Source: CBDDIP01 sp965229005 (GTDB lineage Bacteria > Actinomycetota > Acidimicrobiia > Acidimicrobiales > Ilumatobacteraceae). Taken from it: 64,000 nucleotides of DNA. The stretch is taken from assembly GCA_965229005.1 (NCBI GenBank), contig CBDDIP010000001.1:682001-746000 (forward strand), in the 5' to 3' direction. The notes under the pieces were generated by a model. That model did not search any database and had not been told where the DNA came from. It saw nothing but the letters and a program-made list of their open reading frames with translations. The translations under genes were made by a program, and so were the position numbers. This document shows positions 49,976 through 59,912 of this stretch, piece after piece. Position 1 is the stretch's first letter; every line of letters begins with the position of its first letter.

Positions 49976-51400
49976 TCAGGCGTGCGTGGCGTCGTGCTCG
50001 TCGAACGCATCGATGAGCGACAGCAGACCCTGCTCGACCACTTCGCTGAGCGCGGGGTGGATCCACACCTGGCCGGTGGCCATCTCGTCGACCGTGTTGC
50101 CGAGGTGCATGCCCTGCACGAGCAGCTGCACGAGGATCGACGCCTCGTGACCGAACGCGTGGGCGGCGATCAGCCGTCGCGTGGCGGGATCGCCGATGAG
50201 CTTGATGAAGCCGTGATCGTCCTCCATTGCCCAGCCGTAGGCGGCAGCGCCGTACGGCTGCGTGATCACGCAGATCGGTTGTCCGGACGCGCCCGCCGCT
50301 GTCTCCGTCGGGCCGATCGAACCGATCTGCGGACGGGTGAAGACGGCGTGCGGCGCGGGGCGGTCGTCGTAGCGGCGCAACGAACCCGGGTTCATCAGGT
50401 TGTGCCGCACCACCTTCGCCTCGCCGTTGGCCATGTGCTTCAGCTGATGTCGGCCGTTGACGTCACCGAGCGCCCACACGCCCGGCGCGGAGGTGCGTCC
50501 GAATGCATCGACCATGACCGCGCCGTGGTGATCGAGCTTGATCCCGCCAGCTTCGGCGCCGAGCTGGTCGCCGTTGGGCACGCGGCCGGTGGCGACGAGC
50601 AGCGCGTCGCCTTCGACGTGGTGCTCGCCGTGCTCGTCGGTGAGATCGACGGCGAAGCCGCCGGGTGTCGCGCGCACCATGTGGATCTGCGATCCGGTGT
50701 GCAGGTCGAACCGCCGACGCGCGAACTCGGTGAAGGCGCGTGCGACGTCGTGGTCCTCCGCCTTCAGGAGGTGGCGGCCGCGATTGATGATCGTCACCCT
50801 CGAGCCGAGCGAGCGGAAGACGTGGCTCAGCTCGGCAGCGATGAAGCCACCGCCCAGCACGACCAGGTGCTCGGGCAGCTGCTCGATGCGCATGATCGTG
50901 TCGCTCGTGTGGAACGGCACGTCGGCCAGTCCGGGGACGTCGGGCACGAGCACTCGCGCGCCGGCGGCGATCACGATCTGCTCGCCACGGATCGTCGTGC
51001 CCTCCGCCGATCCGTCCTCGACGTTCAGCGTGCGATCGCCGACGAAGCGGGCGTGGTGTTCGAAGACGGTGACGTTGGGGAGGCGGTGTCGGTACTGGCG
51101 GCCGCCCTCGGCGATCGGATCGATGCGACCGAAGACGCGCTGGACCATCGCCGGCCAGTCGGCGCCGTGGAACTCGGTGGTGATCCCGAAGCGGTCGGGG
51201 TTGTCGGCGTCAGCAGCGTCTGCGGCGACGTCGGCCGGATAGATGAACATCTTCGACGGGATGCACCCGCGGTTGAGGCAGGTGCCACCGAAGGTCCATC
51301 GCTCGACGATGGCCACCTTCATCGAGTCCATCTCCGGGCCGACGATCGAGTTGCCGGAGCCGGAGCCGATGATCACGAGATCGAAGTCCTGAACGGTCAC
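49976..51400 (-). CDS. mtr: Mycothione reductase
   Basis: The protein (474 residues) reduces oxidised mycothiol with NADPH. It is a class I flavoprotein disulfide reductase: FAD fold DLVIIGSGSGNSIVGPEMDS, redox-active Cys41 and Cys46 in GGTCLNRGCIPSKMF, NADPH fold LVVLGGGFIAAELSHVFRSL, GDVNGRHQLKHMANGEAKVV, and the C-terminal His-Glu pair in IHPALSEVVEQGLL. The CIPSKM plus IHPALSE combination and the lack of glutathione-reductase features point to Mtr. Its presence implies mycothiol metabolism, consistent with an actinobacterium. Confidence 0.9.
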   Translation of the reverse strand: MTVQDFDLVIIGSGSGNSIVGPEMDSMKVAIVERWTFGGTCLNRGCIPSKMFIYPADVAADAADADNPDRFGITTEFHGADWPAMVQRVFGRIDPIAEGGRQYRHRLPNVTVFEHHARFVGDRTLNVEDGSAEGTTIRGEQIVIAAGARVLVPDVPGLADVPFHTSDTIMRIEQLPEHLVVLGGGFIAAELSHVFRSLGSRVTIINRGRHLLKAEDHDVARAFTEFARRRFDLHTGSQIHMVRATPGGFAVDLTDEHGEHHVEGDALLVATGRVPNGDQLGAEAGGIKLDHHGAVMVDAFGRTSAPGVWALGDVNGRHQLKHMANGEAKVVRHNLMNPGSLRRYDDRPAPHAVFTRPQIGSIGPTETAAGASGQPICVITQPYGAAAYGWAMEDDHGFIKLIGDPATRRLIAAHAFGHEASILVQLLVQGMHLGNTVDEMATGQVWIHPALSEVVEQGLLSLIDAFDEHDATHA

Positions 51401-51464
51401 CTCCCCAGCATCGCAGCGTCGGTCGAGTTCGAGACAGGATCACGGTGCACGGGCGGCCGGCGCC

Positions 51465-51470
51465 TAGCGT
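51465..51470 (+). promoter_or_regulatory. Predicted -10 element (TAGCGT), leaderless
   Basis: TAGCGT followed by eight bases and the ATG at 51479. Confidence 0.5.
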
Positions 51471-51478
51471 GCGCCGCC

Positions 51479-52228
51479 ATGACCACCGCCGCCATGGCAC
51501 CGCTCGATCTCCTCGCCGCCACCGGCCCGACCATTGGTGCCGTCGGCAGCAGCTTCTACTTCGTCCCCGACACCCTTGCCCGCGGCGAGGAGCTCGGCCT
51601 CGATGCATCGCAGTTCTACGTGCTCGGCCGCGGTGGCGTGCTCGGCGACGTCGAGCCGGTCGTCATCCAGGCCGCGTTCGGCTACTTCAACCCGAAGCTG
51701 GTCGCCAAGGTCTGGAACGGCGCTCGCCAGAAGCTTGCGCCGCGAGACGCTGCCCACGAGTACGCAGCGTGCTGCGCCAACTGGGGGCGTCAGCAGCTCA
51801 GCGACGTCGATGGGCTCGAAGCGTTCTGCGCCGCGGCCGAGCAGGTGAACGACGCCGCCGACCCGGACGGCCTGGCGCTGTACGCCGGCCTCACGTCCGA
51901 ACCGCTGGCCGACGACCTGCCGGCGCGAGCGCAGCAGCTGATCACCGTCCTGCGCGAGCTGCGCGGCAGCGCGCACCTCGTCGCCATCCGCGCCAGCGGG
52001 TTGACGTCGAAGGACGCCCACTTCGTCAAGCGCCCGAACGACATCGCCATGTTCGGCTGGTCGGCCGACGACGCGCCGGTGATCGACGACGCGCTGATCG
52101 CCAAGCACACCGCGGCCGAGCGGCTCACCGACGAGATCGTCCTGCCGGCGTACGCAACGCTCGACGCCGACCAGCAGCAGGCGTTCGTGCACGGCCTGGA
52201 GGGGATCGCCGCCGCACTCGCGTCCTGA
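51479..52228 (+). CDS. SCO6745 family protein
   Basis: The protein has 249 residues of the all-helical SCO6745/SalK-like family found in Actinobacteria. It shows ATGPTIGAVGSSFYFVPDTL at the start, FYVLGRGGVLGDVEPVVIQA, AAFGYFNPKLVAKVWNG, YAACCANWGRQQL and a C-terminal AAERLTDEIVLPAYATLDA block. Family biochemistry is not established. It stands alone between mycothione reductase (divergent) and the ClC gene (convergent, 3 bp away). Confidence 0.85.
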   Translation: MTTAAMAPLDLLAATGPTIGAVGSSFYFVPDTLARGEELGLDASQFYVLGRGGVLGDVEPVVIQAAFGYFNPKLVAKVWNGARQKLAPRDAAHEYAACCANWGRQQLSDVDGLEAFCAAAEQVNDAADPDGLALYAGLTSEPLADDLPARAQQLITVLRELRGSAHLVAIRASGLTSKDAHFVKRPNDIAMFGWSADDAPVIDDALIAKHTAAERLTDEIVLPAYATLDADQQQAFVHGLEGIAAALAS

Positions 52229-52231
52229 CGG

Positions 52232-53551
52232 TCAGAGCTCGCGGCGGCGGTGCATCCAAGCGCTGAGCGACGGGTCGCCGGTGATCGCCATCCCGCCCTT
52301 CGCGACGTGGATGCGTTGCGTGCCGTAGATGCTGCGATGGCTGGAGAACACGTACGCCACCACGCACCCGACGGCGAATGGCACCACAGCGGCGGATCCG
52401 AACAGCTCGACGCCCATGATCGTGCACGCCAGTGGCACGTTGGCGGCCGCACCGAAGACGGCAACGAAGCCCACGGCGGCGAGCAGCGCGATCGGCAGGT
52501 GCAGTGGCGTTGCCAACGCGGCACCGAGCGTGCCGCCGACGACGAACAGCGGCGTGACCTCACCGCCGGGGAAGCCGGAGCCGAGCGTGATCGCGGTGAA
52601 GATCAGCTTCAGCGCGAAGACCGTCGCTCCCGTGTGATCGCCGGCGAGAGCGTGGTCGACGAGCGGCAGTGAGAGGCCGAGGTAGTCGCGTCCGAACAAC
52701 CCGATCAGGGCCAGCAGCGCGAAGCCGCCGAGCACCGGCCGCAACGGCGGCCACCGCAGGAGGCCGACGAGCCGTTGCACGAGGTGGGTCAGCTCGACGA
52801 ACGCTGCACTGGCGAGACCGAAGGCGAGTCCGGCGATCGCCACGCGGATGACGACCCACGCGTTCAGGTGAAACATGAGGGCGGAACGAGGTTCGTGCAC
52901 GTAGCCGAGACCGCGGAGCACGAGATCACCGACGAGCGACGCGGTCAGCGCCGGGACCAGGCCCTCGTAACGGATGCGCCCGACGGCCTGCACCTCCATC
53001 GCGAACACGGCGCCGGCGAGTGGCACACCGAACACCGCGCCGAAGCCGCCGCCGAGCGAGGCGACGAGCAGGATCCGTCGGTCGCGATCGCTGAGCTTCA
53101 GCACTCGTGATCCGAAGTCGGTGAGGCTCCCCGACATCTGCAGCGCGGTCCCTTCGCGACCGGCGGATCCGCCGACGAGGTGGGTGAGCCAGGTGCCCAG
53201 CAGCACCATCGGTGCCATCCGTCTCGGCACCCATTCGGTCGGTTCGTGGATCTGCTCGATCAGCAACGAACTGCCCTGCGCGGCCCGCCCCCCGAGCAGG
53301 TGGTAGAGCAGTCCGACGACGAGACCGGCAACGGGCAGCAACCAGATCAGCCAGCCGTGATCGAGTCGAAAGCTGGTCACGCGATCGAGTCCTTCGAGGA
53401 ACACGTACGCCGACAAGCCGGCGAGCGCACCGCAGCCGGCACCCAGCACGATCCAGCGGAGCAGGTGCAACGCGAGCATTCCCTGCTCGGCGAGGCCGTC
53501 GAACCAACGGCCGTGGGGTGGCGCAGTCGGTTCGTCGTCGCTCATAGACAT
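52232..53551 (-). CDS. ClC-type chloride channel/antiporter
   Basis: The protein has 439 residues and about ten to twelve hydrophobic helices. Ion-selectivity motifs are AGREGTALQMSGSLTD (GREGT in place of GREGP, with the gating Glu kept) and GSGFPGGEVTPLFVVGGTLG (GxFxP-type). QGSSLLIEQIHEP sits where GSGIP is found in classical ClCs, so that site is altered. It may be a chloride/proton exchanger or a channel-like variant; the region lacks CBS domains. A TAGCGT box lies close upstream of the start. Confidence 0.88.
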   Translation of the reverse strand: MSMSDDEPTAPPHGRWFDGLAEQGMLALHLLRWIVLGAGCGALAGLSAYVFLEGLDRVTSFRLDHGWLIWLLPVAGLVVGLLYHLLGGRAAQGSSLLIEQIHEPTEWVPRRMAPMVLLGTWLTHLVGGSAGREGTALQMSGSLTDFGSRVLKLSDRDRRILLVASLGGGFGAVFGVPLAGAVFAMEVQAVGRIRYEGLVPALTASLVGDLVLRGLGYVHEPRSALMFHLNAWVVIRVAIAGLAFGLASAAFVELTHLVQRLVGLLRWPPLRPVLGGFALLALIGLFGRDYLGLSLPLVDHALAGDHTGATVFALKLIFTAITLGSGFPGGEVTPLFVVGGTLGAALATPLHLPIALLAAVGFVAVFGAAANVPLACTIMGVELFGSAAVVPFAVGCVVAYVFSSHRSIYGTQRIHVAKGGMAITGDPSLSAWMHRRREL

Positions 53552-53584
53552 CGTCGACGCTACCCCGCAGCTCGATCGCGGCTC

Positions 53585-53590
53585 TAAGCT
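53585..53590 (+). promoter_or_regulatory. Predicted -10 element (TAAGCT), leaderless
   Basis: TAAGCT followed by nine bases and the ATG of the M16 protease gene at 53600. Confidence 0.45.
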
Positions 53591-53599
53591 CCCGGCGCA

Positions 53600-56485
53600 A
53601 TGGGCAGGCGGGCGCGCCGGGTGGGCAGTGGGCGACGGATCGTCGCGGTCGCGCTCGCACTCGTGCTCGGCGGTGGTTGCGCCAGCACTGCAGCGGGCGT
53701 CCGCTCCGTGCGCTCGACGGCCACATCAGCCGACGACGCGCAGGAGCTGGCCCAGGACGCCGAGGTCACCCGCGGTGTTCTCGACAACGGCCTGACGTAC
53801 TACGTGCGCCACAACGAGCGCCCGGGCTTCGAAGTCCAGCTGCGGCTCGTGATCGACGCCGGCTCCGTGCTCGAGGATCCCGATCAGGCAGGCGTGGCCC
53901 ACTTCCTCGAGCACATGATGTTCAACGGAACGGACCACTACCCGAAGAACGAGCTGATCGATGTGCTCAAGGGGTTCGGCGCAGCGTTCGGTGCCGACAT
54001 CAACGCCTACACGTCGTTCGATGAGACGGTGTACGAGCTCACCGTGCCCAACGACGAGGAAGCGATCAGCACGGGCATCGACGTCCTCCACGAGTGGCTC
54101 ACGGCCGCGTCGCTGAACGACGACGACGTGGTCGGCGAGCGCGGCGTCGTCCTCGACGAGTGGCGCCAGCGCGGTCAGAACAGCGACGGTCGGTCGCAGG
54201 ACGCGATCGATCACCTTCTCTTCGACGGCACGACGTACGAAGGACGAGCGCCGATCGGCAACGACGCGGCGATCTCGGCGATGACGCCCGACCTGCTGCG
54301 CCGCTTCTACGACCGCTGGTACCGGCCGGAGAACGCGGCGATCGTGATCGTCGGCGACATCGACCCGAGCACGCTCGAGGACCAGGTGCACGAGACGTTC
54401 GACTCGGTCGTCTCGCGCGACCCGGCGCCGTTCGAACGGCCCGTGGTCCGATGGTCGCCGCCGGACGCACCCGAGGCCGCCGTCCTGCTCGACCCGGACG
54501 TCACCACCGCCGACATCGAGGTGATGCTGCCGGAGCCTGCCGATGGCTCCGCCGAAGCGCGACCGACGACGGTCGGCGACCTGCGCGACGGCATCGAGAC
54601 GCAGATCGCGTTCGGCATCATCACCACCCGGCTGGCCGACGACATCCGTCGCGGCGACCTGGCATTGGTGAGCGCCGACAGCGGCCAGGTCGGCTACGTG
54701 CGCGCCCTCGACGCTCCCGGCGCGTTCGTCAGCGGTTCTCCGGAGAGCGCACAGGTCGGGCTGGACGCGCTGCTGCAGGAATTCGAACGCGCCGCACGCT
54801 TCGGCTTCGGCGAGGGCGAGGTGCAACGACAGGTCGACGCGGTGCGATCGCAGGTCGAGTCGGCTCACGATCAGCGCGACACGGTTCAGGACGTCGACTA
54901 CGCGGCGACGTACGTCGCCGACTTCCTCAGCGCCGACGGCTACCCGGACGCCGACGCCGACTACGCGACGAGCTCGGCGATCCTCGATGGGCTCACCGCC
55001 GAGGGCATCTCGGCTCGCTTCGCCGACCGGTGGGCCAGTCGTCCGCCGCACGTGTTCGTCAGCGCCCCGGAATCAGCCGACGGCGTGCCGACCACCGACG
55101 ACGTCATCGCCACCATCGAAGCGCTGCCGAGCCTGGAGCTGACCGCTCGCGAGGACACCGCGCCGACGAGTGGCGACGAGCTGATGGCTCGGCCCGAATC
55201 GGTGAAGGAGTCGTCCACCGATCACATCGATGGTGACGGCACGTTCATCGATGCGACCGTGCTCCACTTCGACAACGGCGTCGACGTCGTGCTCAACACG
55301 AACGACATCACCGACGACTCGGTGCTGCTGTACGGCAGCAGCGAGGGCGGGCTCTCGTTGGTCGACGACGCCGACATCCCGTCGGCCCGCCTGGCCACCC
55401 AAGTGGTCCCGTACAGCGGACTCGGCGAGCTCGACCCCGTCGACGTCGATCGACTCCTCGGGGCGACGCTCGTCAACATCTCGCCGTACCTGCTGCCCGA
55501 GGAAGAGGCGTTCTACGGCGACACGTCGGCGGCCGACCTCGAGACAGCGCTCGCCTACATCCACCAGTTGATGACCGACTGGCACGTCGACGCGACCGCG
55601 CTGGCGACCACGCTCGACAGCGAGCGCAGCTACGCCGACAGCCTCGACTCCGACGCCGATCTGGCCGGCCAGGTCGCGTTGGACAACGCCCGCTACGGCG
55701 ACTCGGCGCGGTTCCGCACCCAGCTCTACGACGACGAGCTCGATCAGGTGACCGCGGAGCAGATCGACGCCGTGTGGCAGGAGCGCTTCGGCAACGCCAA
55801 CGGTTGGCGCTTCGTGCTCAGCGGCGACTTCGACGTCGAGGAAGCCACCGAGCTCGCCCGCGCGTATCTCGGCACGCTGGCCGGCGGCGGTGCCACGGAG
55901 ACCTACGCCGACGTCGAGCCGAAGCCCCCGTCGGAGGCCGTGCGCAGCGAGGTCAACGTGGGTACCGGCGACCGGGCGAACATCACCCAGATGAGCACCG
56001 TCGAGCGGGCGCTCACGAGGCAGGACCAGGCGTTGGCCGATCTGCTCACGAGCGTGCTCACCTCACGCCTGACGGAGACGGTTCGCGAGCAGTTGGGTGC
56101 GAGCTACTCCCCCTACGCCGGCATCAGCCTGGTGCTCACGCCGCGCACGTCGATGGTGCTCTACGTGCAGGTGACCGGAGCACCCGCCGACATGCCGGAG
56201 GTGGAGCGAGTGCTCGACGAACAGCTGGCGGACATCCGCGCGTCCGGGCCGACGCAGAAGGAGTTCGACAACGCGATGGAGGAGATCGGGCGGCAGTACA
56301 GCTTCGTCAGCAACGACGAGATCGCCACGGTGCTGATGCTCCAGCGCACCGACGAGGGCGCCGTCGACGACTACATGAGCCGGGGCAACGTCCTCAACCT
56401 GTTGACGATCGACGACGTCGGCAAGCTGGCCGCCGAACTGCTGGCGCCGGAGCGGGCGATCACCGTGGTCGTGCTGCCCGCCTGA
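53600..56485 (+). CDS. Exported M16 (pitrilysin-like) zinc protease, two-lobed
   Basis: The protein has 961 residues. A basic N terminus and hydrophobic VAVALALVLGGGCAST form a signal, perhaps lipoprotein-type at Cys27. The first M16 lobe carries the inverted zinc motif HFLEH (His101, Glu104, His105) and a downstream third ligand region (VYELTVPNDEEAISTG; GVVLDEWRQRGQNSDG). The second lobe (about 550-961) lacks the motif, as usual, but has FLSGDFDVEEATELARAYLG-type blocks and REQLGASYSPYAGISL. Such proteases degrade peptides outside the membrane. The end overlaps the convergent hydrolase gene by 26 bp. Confidence 0.92.
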   Translation: MGRRARRVGSGRRIVAVALALVLGGGCASTAAGVRSVRSTATSADDAQELAQDAEVTRGVLDNGLTYYVRHNERPGFEVQLRLVIDAGSVLEDPDQAGVAHFLEHMMFNGTDHYPKNELIDVLKGFGAAFGADINAYTSFDETVYELTVPNDEEAISTGIDVLHEWLTAASLNDDDVVGERGVVLDEWRQRGQNSDGRSQDAIDHLLFDGTTYEGRAPIGNDAAISAMTPDLLRRFYDRWYRPENAAIVIVGDIDPSTLEDQVHETFDSVVSRDPAPFERPVVRWSPPDAPEAAVLLDPDVTTADIEVMLPEPADGSAEARPTTVGDLRDGIETQIAFGIITTRLADDIRRGDLALVSADSGQVGYVRALDAPGAFVSGSPESAQVGLDALLQEFERAARFGFGEGEVQRQVDAVRSQVESAHDQRDTVQDVDYAATYVADFLSADGYPDADADYATSSAILDGLTAEGISARFADRWASRPPHVFVSAPESADGVPTTDDVIATIEALPSLELTAREDTAPTSGDELMARPESVKESSTDHIDGDGTFIDATVLHFDNGVDVVLNTNDITDDSVLLYGSSEGGLSLVDDADIPSARLATQVVPYSGLGELDPVDVDRLLGATLVNISPYLLPEEEAFYGDTSAADLETALAYIHQLMTDWHVDATALATTLDSERSYADSLDSDADLAGQVALDNARYGDSARFRTQLYDDELDQVTAEQIDAVWQERFGNANGWRFVLSGDFDVEEATELARAYLGTLAGGGATETYADVEPKPPSEAVRSEVNVGTGDRANITQMSTVERALTRQDQALADLLTSVLTSRLTETVREQLGASYSPYAGISLVLTPRTSMVLYVQVTGAPADMPEVERVLDEQLADIRASGPTQKEFDNAMEEIGRQYSFVSNDEIATVLMLQRTDEGAVDDYMSRGNVLNLLTIDDVGKLAAELLAPERAITVVVLPA

Positions 56486-57332
56486 GCGACTCCAGGAGGG
56501 CTTCGGTCCATCCGGCCGGGTCGTCCTCCTGCGGACAGTGGCCCGCGCCGGCGAACGTGACCTGCTCGGCACCAGGGATCACTGCCGTCATCGCCGCGCT
56601 CGGCGAGACGAACGGCGCGTCGTTCTCGCCGACGAAGATCGTCACCGGCATCGTCAGCTCGCTCAGCCGATCGAGCACCGAATGCGTGCTGCCCAGTTCG
56701 TCGGCCAGTGCAACGAAGGCCACCGGATCCATCGTGTGATACTTCCGACGCATGCGCTCGGCGAGCTCGCGCCCGCGCTCGTCGGTCGGCAGGAACTGCT
56801 CGGCGACCGCGAACAGCGCGTCCATGCCCTGCTCGGCCGCCATCCGCTTGGCCTCGCCGAAGTACTGACTGATGCCGGGCAGCGCTTCGGCGGACGTGTC
56901 CATGAGGATCAACGAGGCAACGGTCTCCGGAGCACGCAGCGCGTAGCGCATCGCCACGAACCCACCCATCGAGTGCCCGAGGAGGTGGAAGCGCTTGAGC
57001 CCGAGGGCTGCGACGACCCCCGCGAGGTCGTCGACCAATTGCTCGAGGTTGTACGTCGATGCGTCGCCGGTGTTGGTGCTGTCGCCGTGGCCGCGGTGGT
57101 CGTAGGCGATCACGTGGTGGTGCTCACCGAGCGCCGGCAGCACGTCCGCCCAGTCGAGCGAGCTGCCGGTGAAGCCGTGCACGAGCACCACCGGCACGAG
57201 CGAGCTCTCGTGCCCGTGGTCGTGATCGTGGTCGTGCGCCGCCGGTGCGCTCCCCGGGCTGATCGTCAACGTCGTCAGCGACACGCCGTTCACGGAGGTG
57301 GAGAACGTCACCGGCTCAGGTCGAGTGCTCAT
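56460..57332 (-). CDS. Alpha/beta hydrolase with His-rich insertion
   Basis: The protein has 290 residues. The oxyanion strand is VVLVHGFTGSSLDW, the nucleophile elbow LLGHSMGGFVAMRY (Ser in GHSMG), the acidic residue in VGENDAPFVSP and the His in GAGHCPQEDDP. Between the first strands (about residue 35) sits AAHDHDHDHGHESS, a histidine-aspartate run absent from usual family members and suggestive of metal binding. Substrate unknown. The ATG at 57332 is supported by TACGTT seven bases upstream. Confidence 0.9.
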   Translation of the reverse strand: MSTRPEPVTFSTSVNGVSLTTLTISPGSAPAAHDHDHDHGHESSLVPVVLVHGFTGSSLDWADVLPALGEHHHVIAYDHRGHGDSTNTGDASTYNLEQLVDDLAGVVAALGLKRFHLLGHSMGGFVAMRYALRAPETVASLILMDTSAEALPGISQYFGEAKRMAAEQGMDALFAVAEQFLPTDERGRELAERMRRKYHTMDPVAFVALADELGSTHSVLDRLSELTMPVTIFVGENDAPFVSPSAAMTAVIPGAEQVTFAGAGHCPQEDDPAGWTEALLESLRRAARPR

Positions 57333-57339
57333 CAGCCGG

Positions 57340-57345
57340 AACGTA
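57340..57345 (-). promoter_or_regulatory. Predicted -10 element (TACGTT), leaderless
   Basis: On the minus strand TACGTT lies seven bases before the ATG of the alpha/beta hydrolase gene. Confidence 0.5.
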
Positions 57346-57355
57346 GCCGCGCAGC

Positions 57356-59911
57356 TCAGGCGGAGGCGATGGCGGCGAGGACGTCGAGCTTGGCGGCTCG
57401 CCTGGCCGGGCGCAGGGCGGCGACGACGCCGGCAACGACGGCGACGCCGAGGACGACCGCGAGCGTGGTGATGGGCGGGTCGAACACACCGATCTGCGCC
57501 TGCGCCTTCATCGCTCGCATCAGACCCCAGCCCAGCGTGGTACCCAGTGCCAGCCCACCGACCGTGCCGAACACGGCGATGATCACGCTCTCCCACCGAA
57601 CGGTCGCCCGCAGCTGACCTCGGGTCTGACCGACGGCACGCATCACGCCGAGCTCACGAGTGCGCTCGTGGATGCTCAGCGACAGCGTGTTGGCGATGCC
57701 AAGCAGGGCGATGACGATCGCCAGGCCGAGCAACCCGTACACCAGCGTCAGCATCTGGTCGGCGCCCTCGCTGGCGGAGTCGACGAACTCCGAACGGTCC
57801 TGCGGCTTCGGCGCACCGAACCGTTCGGCGACGGCCGCGACAGCAGCGCGACCATCGGCCACGGACACGCCGTCGCGCAGGTCGATCAGCACGGCGACGT
57901 CACCGGAGTGGATGGCGTGCGGCGCCCACAGCGCATCGGTGATCAGGATGTCGCCGATGATGTTGCGCTCCTCGTAGATCGCGCCGACGTGAACCGTCTG
58001 CGACGAACCGTCGACGAACTGCATCGTCACCGCCGTGCCGAGATCGAGGCGGTTGGTCGTGGCGTACTTGGTGCTGATCGCGATCGCGTCGTCGGCCATG
58101 CCGTCGAGCGAACCCTGCCGCACCCCCATGTCGACCACGGCATCCATGGCCGTCGGATCGATCACCGCGGGATCCTCGCTGCGACCGTCGAGACGGACAG
58201 CGGCGTTGCCGATCGTCGCCACGGTCTTCACCTCGGGCAGTGCGGCGATCGCCGGAGCCAACGCAGCGTCGAGCGCCGATCCGCTTGCCTGCTGCTGCGA
58301 CACGACGAGGTCACCACCGAACGACGAGCGGATGACGTCGTCCAACGAGGCCTTCATCGAGGAGCCGAACGTCGCGAACACGGCCACCACTGCGGTGCCG
58401 ATCATCAGTGCCGATGCGGTGCCGGCGGTGCGACGAGGGTTGCGCATCGCGTTGCGCCGAGCGAGCCCGCCGGTGCGACGACGGAAGACAGCAGCCGGCG
58501 CACCGAGCACGCTCGCTGCGAAGCGAGCGACGACTGGACCGAGCACGACCATGCCGACGAGTGCGATCGCCGCGCCGAGACCGGCCAACGGAACTGCGGA
58601 GTCGGGCTGCGAGGTGGCGCCGAAGGCGACGCCGAACCCTGCCGCCGTCAGCAGGAGGCCGATGACCATGCGCCACTTCGAGGCCGACGAACGGTCGACC
58701 GACACGTCGCGCAGCGCGGCCAGCGGTGCGACGCGCCCGGCCTTGATGGAAGGAGCGACGCTGGCGACCAGTGTGACCACGGAGCCCACGACGAGCGTGG
58801 TCACGATCGTCGACGTCGATGCGGTCAGCGAACCAGTGGGAATGCCGAAGCCGAGCGAGTCGAGCAGCGCGTCCAGGCCATGGGCCAGTCCGATGCCGGC
58901 GCCGAGGCCGACGCCGGCCGAGACGATCCCGACGAGCGCGCCCTCGGCGAGCACCGACCCGAGGATCTGACGCTTCGACGCGCCGAGTGCCCGCATCAGT
59001 GCGGACTCACGGGTGCGTTGCGCCACGAGGATCGAGAACGTGTTGTGGATCGAGAACGTGGCGACCACCAGCGCGACGCCGGCGAAGATCATCAGGAACG
59101 TGCGCATGAAGCCGAGGAAGTCGTCCTCGATGTCACTCGTCTGCTCGGTGGTCAGCTGCGTGCCGGTCAACGCCTCCGCCTCCGTCGGCAGCGTGGCGGC
59201 GACCGCGTCGCGCAACCGGTCCTGACTCCATCCCGGCTCGCCGGCCAACGCCACCGAGGTGACGATGTCGGCGTTGCCGTAGAGGATCGACGCCGCTTCG
59301 TCAGCGGCGAAGAAGGTGAACGTGACGCCGCCCATGCTGGCGCCACTCGGCAGCTGGGCGATGCCCACCACCGTGACCGGTATCACTGCGGGCACGCGCA
59401 CGGTGGTGCGGTCGCCGACGTGCAGGTGTGCCTTGTCCGCCGTGCCACGATCGATGACGACCTCGTTGGCACCGACGGGGGCGCGCCCATCGGCGATCTC
59501 GAACGACTGCAACCGCGGATCGTCGATCCACGTCGTGCCGATGGTGGGCGGTCCATCGCCGCCGACGGGCTTGCCGTCGCTGCCGTTGATCTGGGCGACG
59601 CCGTCGACGATTCCCGCTGCGGCGAGGACGCCGGGTTCATCGGCGAGCGATCCGACGAGTGAAGCCGGCAGCGTGCCGCGCTCGACCACCTCGCCGGTGC
59701 CGAGCTCGGTGCTGTTGCGGACGAGGGCGTCCGTGGTCGCGTTGCCTTCGGTGAAGAGGCTCTTCACACCGGCGGACATGGCGTCGCCGAGCACCATCGT
59801 CGCGGCGAGGAAGGCAACGCCGATCACGACCGAGATGCCGGACGAGATCAATCGGCGCTTGCGGCTCCACATCGAGCGGAGCAGACGAACCGTGGAACGA
59901 GAGACGCTCAT
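57356..59911 (-). CDS. ABC transporter permease, duplicated FtsX/MacB type
   Basis: The protein has 851 residues. The architecture is: one N-terminal transmembrane helix (ISSGISVVIGVAFLAATMVL), a large extracytoplasmic domain (about 45-260), three helices including an FtsX-like core (STHNTFSILVAQRTRESALM region), then a second extracytoplasmic domain and four further helices. The FtsX signature recurs as LSIHERTRELGVMRAVGQTR near the C terminus, showing internal duplication. It works with the ATPase encoded just upstream, with which it nearly overlaps. Such systems export lipoproteins, peptides or drugs. ATG at 59911 preferred; GTG at 59920 is possible. Confidence 0.9.
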   Translation of the reverse strand: MSVSRSTVRLLRSMWSRKRRLISSGISVVIGVAFLAATMVLGDAMSAGVKSLFTEGNATTDALVRNSTELGTGEVVERGTLPASLVGSLADEPGVLAAAGIVDGVAQINGSDGKPVGGDGPPTIGTTWIDDPRLQSFEIADGRAPVGANEVVIDRGTADKAHLHVGDRTTVRVPAVIPVTVVGIAQLPSGASMGGVTFTFFAADEAASILYGNADIVTSVALAGEPGWSQDRLRDAVAATLPTEAEALTGTQLTTEQTSDIEDDFLGFMRTFLMIFAGVALVVATFSIHNTFSILVAQRTRESALMRALGASKRQILGSVLAEGALVGIVSAGVGLGAGIGLAHGLDALLDSLGFGIPTGSLTASTSTIVTTLVVGSVVTLVASVAPSIKAGRVAPLAALRDVSVDRSSASKWRMVIGLLLTAAGFGVAFGATSQPDSAVPLAGLGAAIALVGMVVLGPVVARFAASVLGAPAAVFRRRTGGLARRNAMRNPRRTAGTASALMIGTAVVAVFATFGSSMKASLDDVIRSSFGGDLVVSQQQASGSALDAALAPAIAALPEVKTVATIGNAAVRLDGRSEDPAVIDPTAMDAVVDMGVRQGSLDGMADDAIAISTKYATTNRLDLGTAVTMQFVDGSSQTVHVGAIYEERNIIGDILITDALWAPHAIHSGDVAVLIDLRDGVSVADGRAAVAAVAERFGAPKPQDRSEFVDSASEGADQMLTLVYGLLGLAIVIALLGIANTLSLSIHERTRELGVMRAVGQTRGQLRATVRWESVIIAVFGTVGGLALGTTLGWGLMRAMKAQAQIGVFDPPITTLAVVLGVAVVAGVVAALRPARRAAKLDVLAAIASA

Positions 59912-59912
59912 C

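Noticed and set aside
57668..59662. A 664-codon open frame opposite the FtsX-type permease
   Set aside because: Shadow frame with Arg/His/Asp-rich translation and no hydrophobic or motif structure.
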